Assembly (NCBI GenBank): GCA_033852175.1
Contig: JAWSUY010000037.1
Span: forward strand, 33,499 to 97,498
Direction of reading: 5' to 3'
Source: Agarilytica sp033852175
GTDB taxonomy: Bacteria; Pseudomonadota; Gammaproteobacteria; Pseudomonadales; Cellvibrionaceae
Length of the DNA stretch: 64,000 bases
The notes under the pieces: generated by a model
What the model was told of the DNA's origin: nothing
The model's input: only the letters and a program-made list of their open reading frames with translations
Database searches by the model: none
Position numbers and translations under genes: made by a program
Shown here: piece by piece, positions 16,659 to 25,641 of the stretch
Layout of the letters: each line of letters opens with the position of its first letter
How positions within the stretch are numbered: position 1 is the first letter of the stretch

Positions 16659-19600
16659 TTAATTGATTTCTATTTTATATACGAACTGCTTATGTTTTTC
16701 TTTTTTTAGGGTAACATTCACTGAGTTTTCAGTATGGTTTGGGGTGCCCCAGTTTTCTATTACGCGCACATTTACTTTTGTTTTCAAACCCATTTTATTT
16801 TGATCATCCGCAAAATATTTTGTATAAACCTTGAACACTCCTTTGGGAGCTTTACCATTTTTATAAAATTCTGGCCCATACCCTCCGGTAACATCACCTG
16901 AAATCTCTCCTTTTGAACGAGTCACCTTGTGCTTGTAATAACATTCCTCGCCACTTGGCTCTACTACATGGAGGTCAACATCCGTGCGATCAGTGTTCCA
17001 GCTAACGATAACGAGTAAATCTAGCGGGGCAGGAAACTCTTTTTTCAGGTTCTTCAACCTTATGCGCGCATAGTCACTGCTATGAAAGTCCTGATCTTTA
17101 TCCAATATGCGCCGTTCAATAAAGCTTAAATAGTCCATTTTGTGAATAATTTCGTAATCTTCAAATCGATTATCCCACTCACCCGCCAAGCCCATCTCGA
17201 AATATAATAGAGCAAGGTCATGCATACCGATTTTTTCGGCAAGATTGGCGAGGTAACTGTATGATTGTGGTTCAAAAGGGCGAATATCCAGAGTTCGTAG
17301 ATGTAGTTCATATGCTGCCAAGGGCTGCCCCCAAACGTCTGCGGCATAGGCTACATCTCGCAACACAGTCACATCAGCGGGTGCACGCTCAACCAAGTTG
17401 CTCATCACTTTAATCGCATCAGCAGGACCATATTTCTTCAAGCGTCTCTCAGACTCATCTACAACAAGGTTGTATATCTTTTCCTCTGCTAGCCCTCCGG
17501 TATATGAGGTATTGGATTGCTTTTGAAGCGCCACCTTATAATTCAACACCTCTCGTGGTTTTATAAATGCTTCATCTGGCAAGCGCTCCATTAATAAAGT
17601 CACCGCGTGCGGCAGGTCCAAGCTTACGCTTTTGAGCCCAGTCAATTTTTTTACGTATGCCATAAATTGGCCTTTGGGGTAGCTCAATTGCGCTGATATA
17701 TTTCCGCTAATTGAACTAAACACCTCGGCAATACTGGTTGTTTTAACTACGTAGGCATCTTGCTTCGGCTCGATATTATAACGATCGTAATCATCTTTCG
17801 TTTCCAGCATAAGTAGTGAACTTGCATGCCCAGGTACTTTAAAGTGATTGGCGTACGCTGCAGCCACTTTCTCTTTAAGCTCACCTAAACTTTCTAATTG
17901 CGTTACTGCAATTTCTCCATACGTACGGGCCGTCAATGTCGAGGGTAATACGCGCTTAATTGGAATTTCAATTTGAATTACTTGATCTGCGTTCTTAAGA
18001 GAAAAGCTCAGGGCTTTCCCCAAATCACCGACTTTACGGCCTACAACGGTCAGAACTTGCCCTGGATATATAGTGTTAGGGCGACCCTCTAACAAAATAT
18101 CGTGCACACCTTCCAATTCAATACTTTCTATTGACCAAGCCAATAGTTTGTGCGCGGTGGCCAGAGCGTTGATTTCATTTTTATCTTGTAAATGAAAGTT
18201 GGTACCTCCCAATTCGCGAACGAGGTGGTCCAAAAATGCCTTATCCTCGCCCTCTAGTCCCAGCCGATAGGAAAATACCTTGCCATCAAAATTTGATTTT
18301 AGACCTTCTGATATAGCCCATACATTACGTTCGCCCCAAGTAGCTGCACCGTCGCTATACAGGAACAAGTCATAGGACAATTTTTTATCAAGCCAAGAAA
18401 TGTCGGTCGCCGACTCTAGAGCATGGGATAAATCCGTCGCACCTTCTAAAATTAAGCTATATAAATAACCCTCAAGGTCGTTTCGATTTTCCTTGTTGTT
18501 AATGACGAACTCTTGTTTCCACCATTGAGTGCCAGTATTAAAGCTGACAAGTGCAAATTCCTGAAGATCGGACTCATTTTGAGACAGAGTTTCCAGCAAC
18601 AAAGTAACCCAAAGGTGAAATTTGTCTTCAGATGCACTTAAGGAGGTGTCTAATACGAAAACAGCTCTCTGTCCGTTCCTAACGGATGCCTTGGGTAACT
18701 CCGCGAGCCATTGCGTGGCAAAATACTCTCCGACCTCATCCATTCCTATCAAGGCGGGAGAGTACTCCGCATCGATTTTTATTCTTACACCGTTGAGCAT
18801 TTCACCTTGCAATGTTTCTTGCAAAACCCCGTTTATCACACTGGGACTAAATGGAGATTTTATATCTCCGCCAATAACACGGCGCATCTGCACAGCTTCA
18901 GGCACAAGGTGTCCGAAGGTGATATGAACCTGCTTCTCAATTGATTCTTTAACCAAAGGTAAATCGAGATAAAGATCATCACCAAAACGTTGAAGGTCAA
19001 TATCATAGCCAATGACGATTCGATTAAGCGATTTCGGCATTAAAGGGTATACACTCGCGGAGAATATCCCCGCACCAGACCACTCCAACAATGCGGGATC
19101 GATTTGACGTGATACTGTGTCTTCATAAGCAAAAGCCGCCTTTTGGCGCGACACCATCACCGCCTCTTTCGGTTCCTTCCATAATCCTTGATATTTTTTC
19201 CCTAGAGAATCTGCACTTAAATACGCGTTAGTAAGTGTTTCTTTTGATATGTGGGTCTCATTATCCAGCATGTTCTGATCAAGTTGTAACGCTTCACCAA
19301 ATGCAAAATAGTAGGGCTTTGCGCCATCAGGTAACCGAAAGTTGAAATCGCCTTCAAGGGTTCTATTGTGTGGATTTATATATACCCCATCGACCACAAT
19401 ACGCGCCCTAAATCCGTCGACTTGAATCTTAATATCTACAGCCTTTGGCGCAATATTTACGTCATCACCAATCGATAACACAGCTGAATTTCCTTGCGCA
19501 CCAGCGGCTCGCCAGGTTTTGTCAGGCTTGTTTTTAGCGGGGGATTCAAAAGCGACCTTAGGCATCGCTAGGTCCGCTTCATCGGATAAGCTGGATCGCA

Positions 19601-19715
19601 TGGCAGAAACCACAACCTCGTCATTCGTTTGCTCATACGATGAACAAGAAAGCAGGGACGCGAAAACAAAATAAAACCCGTACCGGAAACTATTATTAAT
19701 CAAATATTCTTTCAT
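16659..19715 (-). CDS. VIT and VWA domain lipoprotein with DUF2135-like C-terminus
   Basis: 1018 residues. The lipoprotein signal ends L21-L-S-C24. A VIT-type domain (about 75-225, with RTLEGDFNFRLPDGA) is followed by a von Willebrand A domain (about 345-530) whose MIDAS is D-T-S-L-S, with EGATD and LYSDGAATWGE as the other metal-site loops. A helical TPR-like stretch lies near 770-850. The last 130 residues (VIVSWNTDRTDVDLHVVEPS to the end) match DUF2135. The MIDAS suggests divalent-metal-dependent ligand binding at the cell envelope. No ribosome site is obvious before the ATG at 19715. It is monocistronic as far as can be seen; ligand unknown. Confidence 0.85.
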   Translation of the reverse strand: MKEYLINNSFRYGFYFVFASLLSCSSYEQTNDEVVVSAMRSSLSDEADLAMPKVAFESPAKNKPDKTWRAAGAQGNSAVLSIGDDVNIAPKAVDIKIQVDGFRARIVVDGVYINPHNRTLEGDFNFRLPDGAKPYYFAFGEALQLDQNMLDNETHISKETLTNAYLSADSLGKKYQGLWKEPKEAVMVSRQKAAFAYEDTVSRQIDPALLEWSGAGIFSASVYPLMPKSLNRIVIGYDIDLQRFGDDLYLDLPLVKESIEKQVHITFGHLVPEAVQMRRVIGGDIKSPFSPSVINGVLQETLQGEMLNGVRIKIDAEYSPALIGMDEVGEYFATQWLAELPKASVRNGQRAVFVLDTSLSASEDKFHLWVTLLLETLSQNESDLQEFALVSFNTGTQWWKQEFVINNKENRNDLEGYLYSLILEGATDLSHALESATDISWLDKKLSYDLFLYSDGAATWGERNVWAISEGLKSNFDGKVFSYRLGLEGEDKAFLDHLVRELGGTNFHLQDKNEINALATAHKLLAWSIESIELEGVHDILLEGRPNTIYPGQVLTVVGRKVGDLGKALSFSLKNADQVIQIEIPIKRVLPSTLTARTYGEIAVTQLESLGELKEKVAAAYANHFKVPGHASSLLMLETKDDYDRYNIEPKQDAYVVKTTSIAEVFSSISGNISAQLSYPKGQFMAYVKKLTGLKSVSLDLPHAVTLLMERLPDEAFIKPREVLNYKVALQKQSNTSYTGGLAEEKIYNLVVDESERRLKKYGPADAIKVMSNLVERAPADVTVLRDVAYAADVWGQPLAAYELHLRTLDIRPFEPQSYSYLANLAEKIGMHDLALLYFEMGLAGEWDNRFEDYEIIHKMDYLSFIERRILDKDQDFHSSDYARIRLKNLKKEFPAPLDLLVIVSWNTDRTDVDLHVVEPSGEECYYKHKVTRSKGEISGDVTGGYGPEFYKNGKAPKGVFKVYTKYFADDQNKMGLKTKVNVRVIENWGTPNHTENSVNVTLKKEKHKQFVYKIEIN

Positions 19716-19880
19716 TTTTTTACTCTAACCATATCCGACTCTGAATCATAAATGGAAAACCATATTTTCAGTACAACCCAGACTCTATAAATACCACCTA
19801 AACAATTCGAAAACTCTATCTTTCCCCGTAATCTTTTCCTTTAGATCTTATCTCTTTGAACAAGCCTTTCAAATGCCTGT

Positions 19881-20231
19881 TCAGTTGTATTCTTCGGGCT
19901 CTAGTCCATCACTATCTGCATTAATTATCGGAGGTTTTTCACGCCCTTTGGTATCGATGTGACCTTTTCGTGATTCCAGCGACCGACCCAGTTTTATTGC
20001 AGCAAGCTCAATCGCTTTGTAAAAGTCCTTATCACTTGATGATACGCTAATGGTATCACCCAAAAAGCGGACTTTGGCTTCGATACATTGAGCGTTACGT
20101 TCTACTTTTACTATGATGTTCACAACACTCAGACGATCATAGCGCTTTTCAAATTTGCCAAACTTTTTAGTCGCAATGGATCTCATCGACTCAGTAATAT
20201 CTACATGATGGCCTTCAAGTTCTACTTTCAA
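19881..20231 (-). CDS. Short ribosome hibernation promoting factor family protein
   Basis: 116 residues from a TTG at 20231, chosen because GAGG lies 8 bases before it and the product then begins MKVELEGHHVDITESM, aligned with the family's usual start. Longer in-frame starts would overlap the 20264-20476 gene. The core (KKFGKFEKRYDRLSVVNIIV, then ECIEAKVRF-type strands and SSDKDFYKAIELAAIKLGRS) is the HPF/RaiA alpha-beta fold, which binds the small ribosomal subunit in stationary phase. There is no long C-terminal dimerisation domain; instead there is a short acidic tail (DSDGLEPEEYN). Its position outside the usual rpoN cluster suggests a second copy or an island-borne version. Confidence 0.8.
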   Translation of the reverse strand: MKVELEGHHVDITESMRSIATKKFGKFEKRYDRLSVVNIIVKVERNAQCIEAKVRFLGDTISVSSSDKDFYKAIELAAIKLGRSLESRKGHIDTKGREKPPIINADSDGLEPEEYN

Positions 20232-20263
20232 GTGATTCACCTCTATTAATGATTGTTTTTCCG

Positions 20264-20476
20264 TTATTTTATATTTTCGTAATTTGGCATGGGAATCCAT
20301 CCGCAAACAGTTACGCCCTCTGGTACATTAAACCAAACCCCATCATGGGCATACAGGTCCGCAACGCCACTAACACCCCGGCCAGGCCAACGGCCCGCAT
20401 ACAATACGATGACGACCTCGTGATCATGTGGCATTTTGTCGTCGCTATCAATCCAGCCTCTAACACCAACATTCAC
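20264..20476 (-). CDS. DUF551-like small protein
   Basis: 70 residues. It has W8 with D-x-x-x-M-P (GWIDSDDKMPHDHEVVIVLY), then YAHDGVWFNVPEGVT, and ends CGWIPMPNYE. The W-x-x-x-x-x-x-x-P start and W-x-P-x-P end are the DUF551 pattern, common in prophages and islands. It begins 17 bp after the KilA-N gene and 32 bp before the hibernation factor, so the three probably share a transcript. Function unknown. Confidence 0.75.
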   Translation of the reverse strand: MNVGVRGWIDSDDKMPHDHEVVIVLYAGRWPGRGVSGVADLYAHDGVWFNVPEGVTVCGWIPMPNYENIK

Positions 20477-20493
20477 TATTAGTTTCCGTTAAA

Positions 20494-21348
20494 TTATTTA
20501 ATTGCTTTAAGTGACTTGGAATTAACCAACACTCTCATCTGATCCACAGCAATCTGGTTTAGCTGGACGAATCTCTTATCCGTCTCAACACCTTGTTTTA
20601 TTAGCACAGAGTTAAAGCTTTCTAGATTGGAAAGTACAACCAATTGCTCTAGAGTGGCATAGTCTCTCATATTCCCTTTTTTACCTTTGTTGGAAGATCG
20701 CCAGTATTTTGCTGTAATTCCAAACAATGCCAAATTCAGAAGATCGGCTTCATCCGAATATACGAATTTTTTAAGGGCCGACTTTGATATCAGCTTTGGC
20801 ATTATCGATGTCTTGATGGCATCCGTATGTATTTCGTAATTGACTTTGGACAAAGTCCGAGAAACGCTCCACTCGATGCTCTTTTGATCGTGCTCATCAG
20901 ATTTTAACCGCTTAAACTCTTGTATCAAATATAGTTTGAATTCTGCGCTCACCCATGAAGCGAACTCAAAAGCGATATCCTGGTGTGCATATGTCCCACC
21001 ATATCTTCCCGACTTTGAACTAATGCCAATGGCGTTCGTACTATCTATCCACTTGCTCGGTGACAAGACAAAAGCGTTACTACCGGCCTCATTTTTAAAC
21101 AGGTCGAATTCGACCTGTTTAAAACCGGGGTTATGAATGACCTCCCAAAGTCCGATAAACTCAATGGTGCTACGATTTCTAAGCCAGTTTTTGATAATAT
21201 CCCTTGGTGCATTCGGATTCTTATGCTTAGCGATATCAGTGAGCGAAAGGTATTCCTCATTGATCTTTGAAAAGATTGTAACTTCGGTTCCAATTACGTT
21301 TATCTTTTTACTCACTACCTTATTTCCCCTAACAGTTAGTTCAACCAA
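20494..21348 (-). CDS. KilA-N domain protein
   Basis: 284 residues. The KilA-N DNA-binding domain spans about 30-155, with YLSLTDIAKHKN, DIIKNWLRNRSTIEFIGLWE, GSNAFVLSPSKWI and SGRYGGTYAHQDIAFEFASW; the G-G-T-x-A-H-x-D-I-A-F-E-F-A-S-W block is the clearest mark. The C-terminal part is helical and contains a second conserved segment around KFVYSDEADLLNLALFG. These proteins occur in phages and mobile islands and bind DNA, probably as regulators. It is the gene nearest to the IS21/integrase debris and shares the strand of the island genes. Confidence 0.9.
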   Translation of the reverse strand: MVELTVRGNKVVSKKINVIGTEVTIFSKINEEYLSLTDIAKHKNPNAPRDIIKNWLRNRSTIEFIGLWEVIHNPGFKQVEFDLFKNEAGSNAFVLSPSKWIDSTNAIGISSKSGRYGGTYAHQDIAFEFASWVSAEFKLYLIQEFKRLKSDEHDQKSIEWSVSRTLSKVNYEIHTDAIKTSIMPKLISKSALKKFVYSDEADLLNLALFGITAKYWRSSNKGKKGNMRDYATLEQLVVLSNLESFNSVLIKQGVETDKRFVQLNQIAVDQMRVLVNSKSLKAIK

Positions 21349-21420
21349 TTATTCATGATCAATTTCCTATAATTTTAATTCGTCTTTTGATGTGGCGAAT
21401 CAATCACCAAACACCTTTTC

Positions 21421-21563
21421 TTAGTCGCTAGAACAGAATAACCTAATTTGTTGATCTGTTATGTGTTTACCAGGCACTGAATTCTCCTCATCGAATCAGT
21501 GTCTGACCTTATCAGATCAACCGGCCAAGTTAATTGACGCGGACCGGCCAGGTTAATTGTCGT
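21421..21563 (-). mobile_element. IS21-family remnant (element end plus first codons of istA)
   Basis: From the integrase break, the minus strand shows two direct copies of GTCAATTAACYTGGCCGGT-type sequence, the multiple end repeats of an IS21 element. Then comes GAGGAG and a GTG start at 21477, encoding VPGKHITDQQIRLFCSSD before a TAA at 21421. P-G-K-H-x-T-D-Q-Q-x-R-L is the usual beginning of IstA transposases, which should run to about 500 residues. The rest of istA, all of istB and the other end are missing, so this is a dead fragment. Its insertion cut the integrase gene. Confidence 0.75.
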
Positions 21564-21767
21564 CTAATATCCCCTTGAGCATTTATCAAACAACTGCCCA
21601 AGCGTGAAGGTAATATCGAGCCCATCACTTTTTCTCAGATCAACTTCTTTTTCGGCAGCCCAGGATTTAGCTTTTTGCTTTGTCGGAAATGTTCGACTCG
21701 CCTTTAACCCTCCAACCTTTACAAAAGCCCTAATCTTCCCGTTATCGGTCTTCATAAACGAAGCCAT
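21564..21767 (-). pseudogene. Tyrosine-recombinase integrase, N-terminal fragment
   Basis: 67 codons from the ATG at 21767. The text (GKIRAFVKVGGLKASRTFPT, then KQKAKSWAAEKEVDLRK) is the small beta-sheet arm-binding domain that opens many phage and island integrases. It ends at TFTLGQLFDKCSRGY exactly where IS21-like repeats begin, so the core-binding and catalytic domains are lost. The gene reads away from tRNA-Leu, with its start about 220 bp from the tRNA 3' end, the normal arrangement for an element integrated at that tRNA. Confidence 0.85.
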
Positions 21768-21987
21768 TAATTTTTTTCTCCATTACAATTTCTGTCGATT
21801 TGAACGTACGCGCGCGAGTACTTCGCGAGTCATTGTCGAGTCACAGAAAAGGATCAAGAGGTGTAGAAGAGGTAAAAACGGTTTTTAGGAATTCGTCCGA
21901 ACTTTAGAAAAAACCCAATAAAATCAATAGATTAGGAGGGACAAGTAAACAAAAGTATAAATAAGGATATATGGGATTTTGAAGAAG

Positions 21988-22074
21988 TGGTGCCCGGGGC
22001 CGGACTTGAACCGGCACGATATTGCTATCGGGGGATTTTAAGTCCCCTGTGTCTACCAATTCCACCACCCGGGC
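21988..22074 (-). tRNA. tRNA-Leu (UAA)
   Basis: An 87-base cloverleaf with encoded CCA. Acceptor GCCCGGG pairs with CCCGGGC, the anticodon stem GGGGA/TCCCC encloses CTTAAAA (anticodon TAA), there is a long variable arm (CGATAGCAATATCG), and the T arm is GGTTCAAGTCC. Its 3' end points left towards the integrase fragment and is the likely attachment site of the island. Confidence 0.97.
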
Positions 22075-22159
22075 TTAAACGAGAAGTATTTTTTAAAGTA
22101 GATATTGGCAACCTACTGTCTTTCTATTACTTAAACTGCTTTCTAAAAACTCTTAGAAA

Positions 22160-22233
22160 TGGAGGCGTGAGCCGGAGTCGAACCGGCCTAGCTGGATTTG
22201 CAATCCAGAGCATAACCGCTTTGCTATCACGCC
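22160..22233 (-). tRNA. tRNA-Cys (GCA)
   Basis: 74 bases including CCA. Acceptor GGCGTGA/TCACGCC, anticodon stem CTGGA/TCCAG with loop TTGCAAA (anticodon GCA), T arm GGTTCGACTCC. It is 85 bp upstream of tRNA-Leu in the direction of transcription, as in the usual pgsA-tRNA cluster. Confidence 0.97.
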
Positions 22234-22420
22234 ATATCAGCACTATATTCCGAGCGGCTTTCTTAACCTACTCAGGCTTAGCAATCCAGAGCCTCTTTAA
22301 AAAAACAGGGCTTTGCTATCACGCCATATCAGCACTATATTCCGAGCGGCTTTCTTAACCTACTCAGGCTTAGCAATCCAGAGCCTCTTTATAAGAAAAA
22401 CTGGGCTTTGCTATCACGCC
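22231..22420 (-). repeat. Tandem pair of decayed tRNA-Cys 5' copies
   Basis: Two direct repeats of 92 and 95 bp stand directly upstream of tRNA-Cys. Each begins GGCGTGATAGCAAAGC, identical to the 5' end of tRNA-Cys, and keeps GCTCTGGATTGC from the anticodon arm. They then continue with AGCCTGAGTAGGTTAAGAAA and GCCGCTCGGAATATAGTGCT instead of the T arm. Neither can form a complete cloverleaf. The two copies differ mainly in a short T-rich insert. Confidence 0.8.
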
Positions 22421-22540
22421 TTTGCCGACATCCTTGAAGCACTTACCTTAGCGAATAAATACCTCATCAGCTAAGGGACGCGAATTGTACTGGATTTATT
22501 TCTCAAATCCTAGCCCATGTTACAGATCATTTAGGGAAGT

Positions 22541-23113
22541 TTAATCACGCCCCATTAACGTGGGCCATGCGGCTTTAATATATACGAACATTGACCAGAT
22601 AGTGAGCACTGCTGCGGCATACAGGGTAACGAAGCCCACTTTATTCAGCATTGGATACTTATCCGCAGTAAATGCAAGCAATATGACAATAGCGGCAATT
22701 TGAAAGGTGGTCTTAATTTTACCAATACTCGAAACAGCGACGCTCGCTCGCTTACCAAGCTCTGCCATCCATTCTCGCAAGGCAGAAATTACGATTTCTC
22801 GACAGATGATAACGATCGCAGGAAGTGTGAACATAATGTCGTTGTGGCTTTGAATAAGAAGAGCCAAAGCAACAGCGACCATAAGTTTATCTGCTACCGG
22901 GTCAAGGAAAGCACCAAAGGCTGAGGCATAGTTGTACTTTCGGGCAATGTAACCATCTAAGGCGTCTGTAATACCCGCCAATCCAAAAAGTGCACCGGAT
23001 ACGAGAAAGCGCCATTCAAAGGGCGAATAGAAAAGTGCCACGAGCAATGGGATGAATACGATCCGAACCATCGTTATTTGATTGGCTGGATTTAGAAAAG
23101 GATGCCGAACCAC
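22541..23113 (-). CDS. pgsA: CDP-diacylglycerol-glycerol-3-phosphate 3-phosphatidyltransferase
   Basis: 190 residues. This inner-membrane enzyme makes phosphatidylglycerol phosphate from CDP-diacylglycerol and glycerol 3-phosphate. The CDP-alcohol phosphotransferase motif D-G-x2-A-R-x8-G-x3-D-x3-D is present (DALDGYIARKYNYASAFGAF, then LDPVADK), and four to six hydrophobic helices follow. The start is a GTG at 23113 (MVRHPFLNPANQITMVRIVF), with AGGTAA upstream. It follows uvrC by 39 bp, as in E. coli and Pseudomonas, where a tRNA cluster comes next. Confidence 0.95.
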   Translation of the reverse strand: MVRHPFLNPANQITMVRIVFIPLLVALFYSPFEWRFLVSGALFGLAGITDALDGYIARKYNYASAFGAFLDPVADKLMVAVALALLIQSHNDIMFTLPAIVIICREIVISALREWMAELGKRASVAVSSIGKIKTTFQIAAIVILLAFTADKYPMLNKVGFVTLYAAAVLTIWSMFVYIKAAWPTLMGRD

Positions 23114-23152
23114 GCGATCTTTTACCTGAGGGTCAAAAATTAGGGGTGAACA

Positions 23153-24991
23153 CTACTCACTGTGAAGCACACTGTAAACCTCTTCAGCCATTTTTTTACT
23201 AATGCTCGAGACTTTGGCCAAGTCATCGACATTTGCCCGCATTACCTCTTGTAAACCGCCGAAATGGAGAAGCAATTCTCGTCGGCGTTTAGGGCCTATA
23301 CCGGGGATACCTTCTAGGGTGGAGGTTTTTCGGCTTTTATCCCGACGCTGCTTGTGGCCGGTAATAGCAAAGCGATGTGCTTCATCGCGAATTTGTTGGA
23401 TTAAGTGTAGCCCGACATCGTCACTTTCGATGGTAAGTTCGCGACCATCTTCTAGAATCAGGGTTTCGAAGCCTGGCTTACGCGTGGTTCCTTTAGCCAC
23501 GCCCACGAGCAAGATCTCATTAATACCCAATTCACCCATCACACGTCGAGCAACACTGAGCTGGCCTTTACCACCATCTACCAGTAACAACTCAGGCAAG
23601 GATTTGCTCTCTTTCTGCAAGCGCGAATAACGGCGGGTTATGGCTTGCTCCATCGCAGCATAGTCGTCACCACCTTGTATGCCATCAATATTGAAGCGAC
23701 GGTAATCGCTTTTCAATGCGCCGCTTTGATCGAAGACAACGCAAGACGCCACGGTGCGCTCGCCGCTGCTATGACTGATATCAAAGCATTCTATCCTGTT
23801 GGGCAACTCAGCCAAACCAATATGCTCTTGCAAGCGCTCAAAGCGCTGTCTAAGTGTTTGCTTGTCATTGAGGTGTGACTTGAGGTTTTGGCGAGCAGCT
23901 TCTATGCCCATCGCCAACCACTTGGCTCGATAGGTGCGCACATTGGAGGTGATTTTGACTTGATAATCTGTTTGCTGACCAATCGCCTCGGACAATGCAG
24001 CTTCATCACCAAGACGATGACTAACAATAATGGCTGAAGGCGTTTGCATCTTGGAGCCACCTAAATAATTGTGCGCGATAAAGGCACTCAACACGGCTGC
24101 CTCGTCGTGACCGAGCCTATCTTTGGGCAAGTAGCTTTTACTGCCCACTATCCGGCCCTGGCGAACATAGAGTATGTGGATGCAAACTCCACCGCTATCG
24201 CACACGCAAGCAATCGCATCGAGGTTGCTGTCCCCTGCTTCGATGACCTGCTGCGCTTGCACGTGGCGCAATGCGGTTATACGATCTCGCATTTCCGCCG
24301 CTTTTTCGAACGCCAAAGCTTCTGAAGCACTCTCCATTTTTGCGGCTAGCTTTTTATGCAGCAGGTCGTTCTTCGCTTCTAAGAATAAAATGGTTTGCTC
24401 AACATCTTCTTTGTATTCTTTATCGCTGACCATATCTACACAGGGGCCAGAACAGCGGCCGATCTGATACAGTAAACACGGACGCGTACGGTTTTTATAT
24501 ACGCTATCTTCACACTGCCTCACGCGAAAGGTTTTTTGCAAAAAACTCAGACTTTCCCTGACGGCTCCAGCGTTTGGGAATGGGCCAAAATACAAACCCT
24601 TTTTCTTTTTTGCGCCACGATGCAAGACCAGCCGTTGGTGCTTTTCATTTTGCGACAGGAAGATATAGGGAAAGGACTTATCATCACGAAGCATGACGTT
24701 GTAGGGCGGCTTTTGCGCCTTGATAAGATTATGCTCTAGCACTAAAGCTTCGGCTTCGCTGGGAGCAATGGTGATTTCGATCGAGACTATTCGCTTAACT
24801 AGCGCGCGCGTCTTAGCTGGCAATCCCGTCTTTTGGAAATAGCTTGAAACACGATTTTTAAGATTTTTGGCTTTGCCAACGTAGAGGATCTTCCCGTCGC
24901 TATCGTACATTTGATAGACGCCGGGCTGCTTAGTAAGGGAGTTTAGAAAGTTACGAGAATCGAAACCAGAATCGGATGTCTCTTCCGCCAT
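23153..24991 (-). CDS. uvrC: UvrABC excinuclease subunit C
   Basis: 612 residues, full length. It cuts on both sides of a DNA lesion after UvrAB recognition. Domains: GIY-YIG at about 18-95 (GVYQMYDSDGKILYVGKAKN), a UVR helical motif near 205-240 that binds UvrB, the RNase H-like C-terminal nuclease (IECFDISHSSGERTVASCVV, LLLVDGGKGQL) and helix-hairpin-helix motifs at the end (LEGIPGIGPKRRRELL). The start codon overlaps the gacA stop (TAATG), so the two are translationally coupled. Confidence 0.98.
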   Translation of the reverse strand: MAEETSDSGFDSRNFLNSLTKQPGVYQMYDSDGKILYVGKAKNLKNRVSSYFQKTGLPAKTRALVKRIVSIEITIAPSEAEALVLEHNLIKAQKPPYNVMLRDDKSFPYIFLSQNEKHQRLVLHRGAKKKKGLYFGPFPNAGAVRESLSFLQKTFRVRQCEDSVYKNRTRPCLLYQIGRCSGPCVDMVSDKEYKEDVEQTILFLEAKNDLLHKKLAAKMESASEALAFEKAAEMRDRITALRHVQAQQVIEAGDSNLDAIACVCDSGGVCIHILYVRQGRIVGSKSYLPKDRLGHDEAAVLSAFIAHNYLGGSKMQTPSAIIVSHRLGDEAALSEAIGQQTDYQVKITSNVRTYRAKWLAMGIEAARQNLKSHLNDKQTLRQRFERLQEHIGLAELPNRIECFDISHSSGERTVASCVVFDQSGALKSDYRRFNIDGIQGGDDYAAMEQAITRRYSRLQKESKSLPELLLVDGGKGQLSVARRVMGELGINEILLVGVAKGTTRKPGFETLILEDGRELTIESDDVGLHLIQQIRDEAHRFAITGHKQRRDKSRKTSTLEGIPGIGPKRRRELLLHFGGLQEVMRANVDDLAKVSSISKKMAEEVYSVLHSE

Positions 24992-25641
24992 TAATACAGG
25001 CTTTCTACATCAAGTAATTTATATCTAACGGCCAGCAGGGCAAGCTCAACATCGCTGCTGATATTGAATTTGTCAAAAATACGATAGCGATAGCTGTTCA
25101 CTGTTTTAGGGCTTACGCAGAACGCTTCGGCAATTTGATTCACCTTCACGCCGTTAGCTATTTGTATTGCCGTTTGCAATTCGCGCTCGGACAACTGTTC
25201 AAACGGAGAAGACTCTGACTTACCTGAGAAGTTTTTAAGAGCAAGCTGCTGAGCGATATCGCTGCTCATATAAAGCGAGCCACGTAAAACCGTTTGAATG
25301 GCAGTGACGATCTCGTCGAAGCCAGCACCTTTGGTTACGTAACCACATGCGCCCGCTTTCATTAAACGTTCAGTGAACAATTCGTCAGATAATGCGGTCA
25401 CGGCAATGACCTTGGCGTTCTCGCAGGCGGTTTGAAGTTTTCGTGTCGCTTCTAGCCCACCAATACCTGGCATTTTTACGTCCATCAAAATGACGTCTGG
25501 AGATGTTTCCCGGGCCAAGCTAACGGCCTCTTCTCCTGTTTTGGCTTCACCGACAACGTTAAAGCCTTCTACATCACCCAGCATACGTACAATTCCCATA
25601 CGTACAAGATCATGATCGTCGGCAACGAGTATTTTGGTCAA
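24991..25641 (-). CDS. gacA: GacA/UvrY response regulator
   Basis: 216 residues. Receiver domain at 1-120 with phosphorylation site D54 (VILMDVKMPG) and acidic pair D8-D9, followed by a LuxR-type helix-turn-helix (about 145-205, LSERELQTAIQIANGVKVNQ). In gammaproteobacteria it is phosphorylated by the BarA/GacS sensor kinase and switches on small RNAs that titrate CsrA/RsmA. Its link to uvrC-pgsA is conserved. The sensor and the small RNAs are not in this window. Confidence 0.95.
   Translation of the reverse strand: MTKILVADDHDLVRMGIVRMLGDVEGFNVVGEAKTGEEAVSLARETSPDVILMDVKMPGIGGLEATRKLQTACENAKVIAVTALSDELFTERLMKAGACGYVTKGAGFDEIVTAIQTVLRGSLYMSSDIAQQLALKNFSGKSESSPFEQLSERELQTAIQIANGVKVNQIAEAFCVSPKTVNSYRYRIFDKFNISSDVELALLAVRYKLLDVESLY

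Noticed and set aside
22231..22420. Two extra functional tRNA-Cys genes
   Set aside because: The T arm and 3' acceptor strand are missing, so no cloverleaf can close.
24991..25000. Frameshift between gacA and uvrC
   Set aside because: TAATG overlap of stop and start is normal translational coupling.
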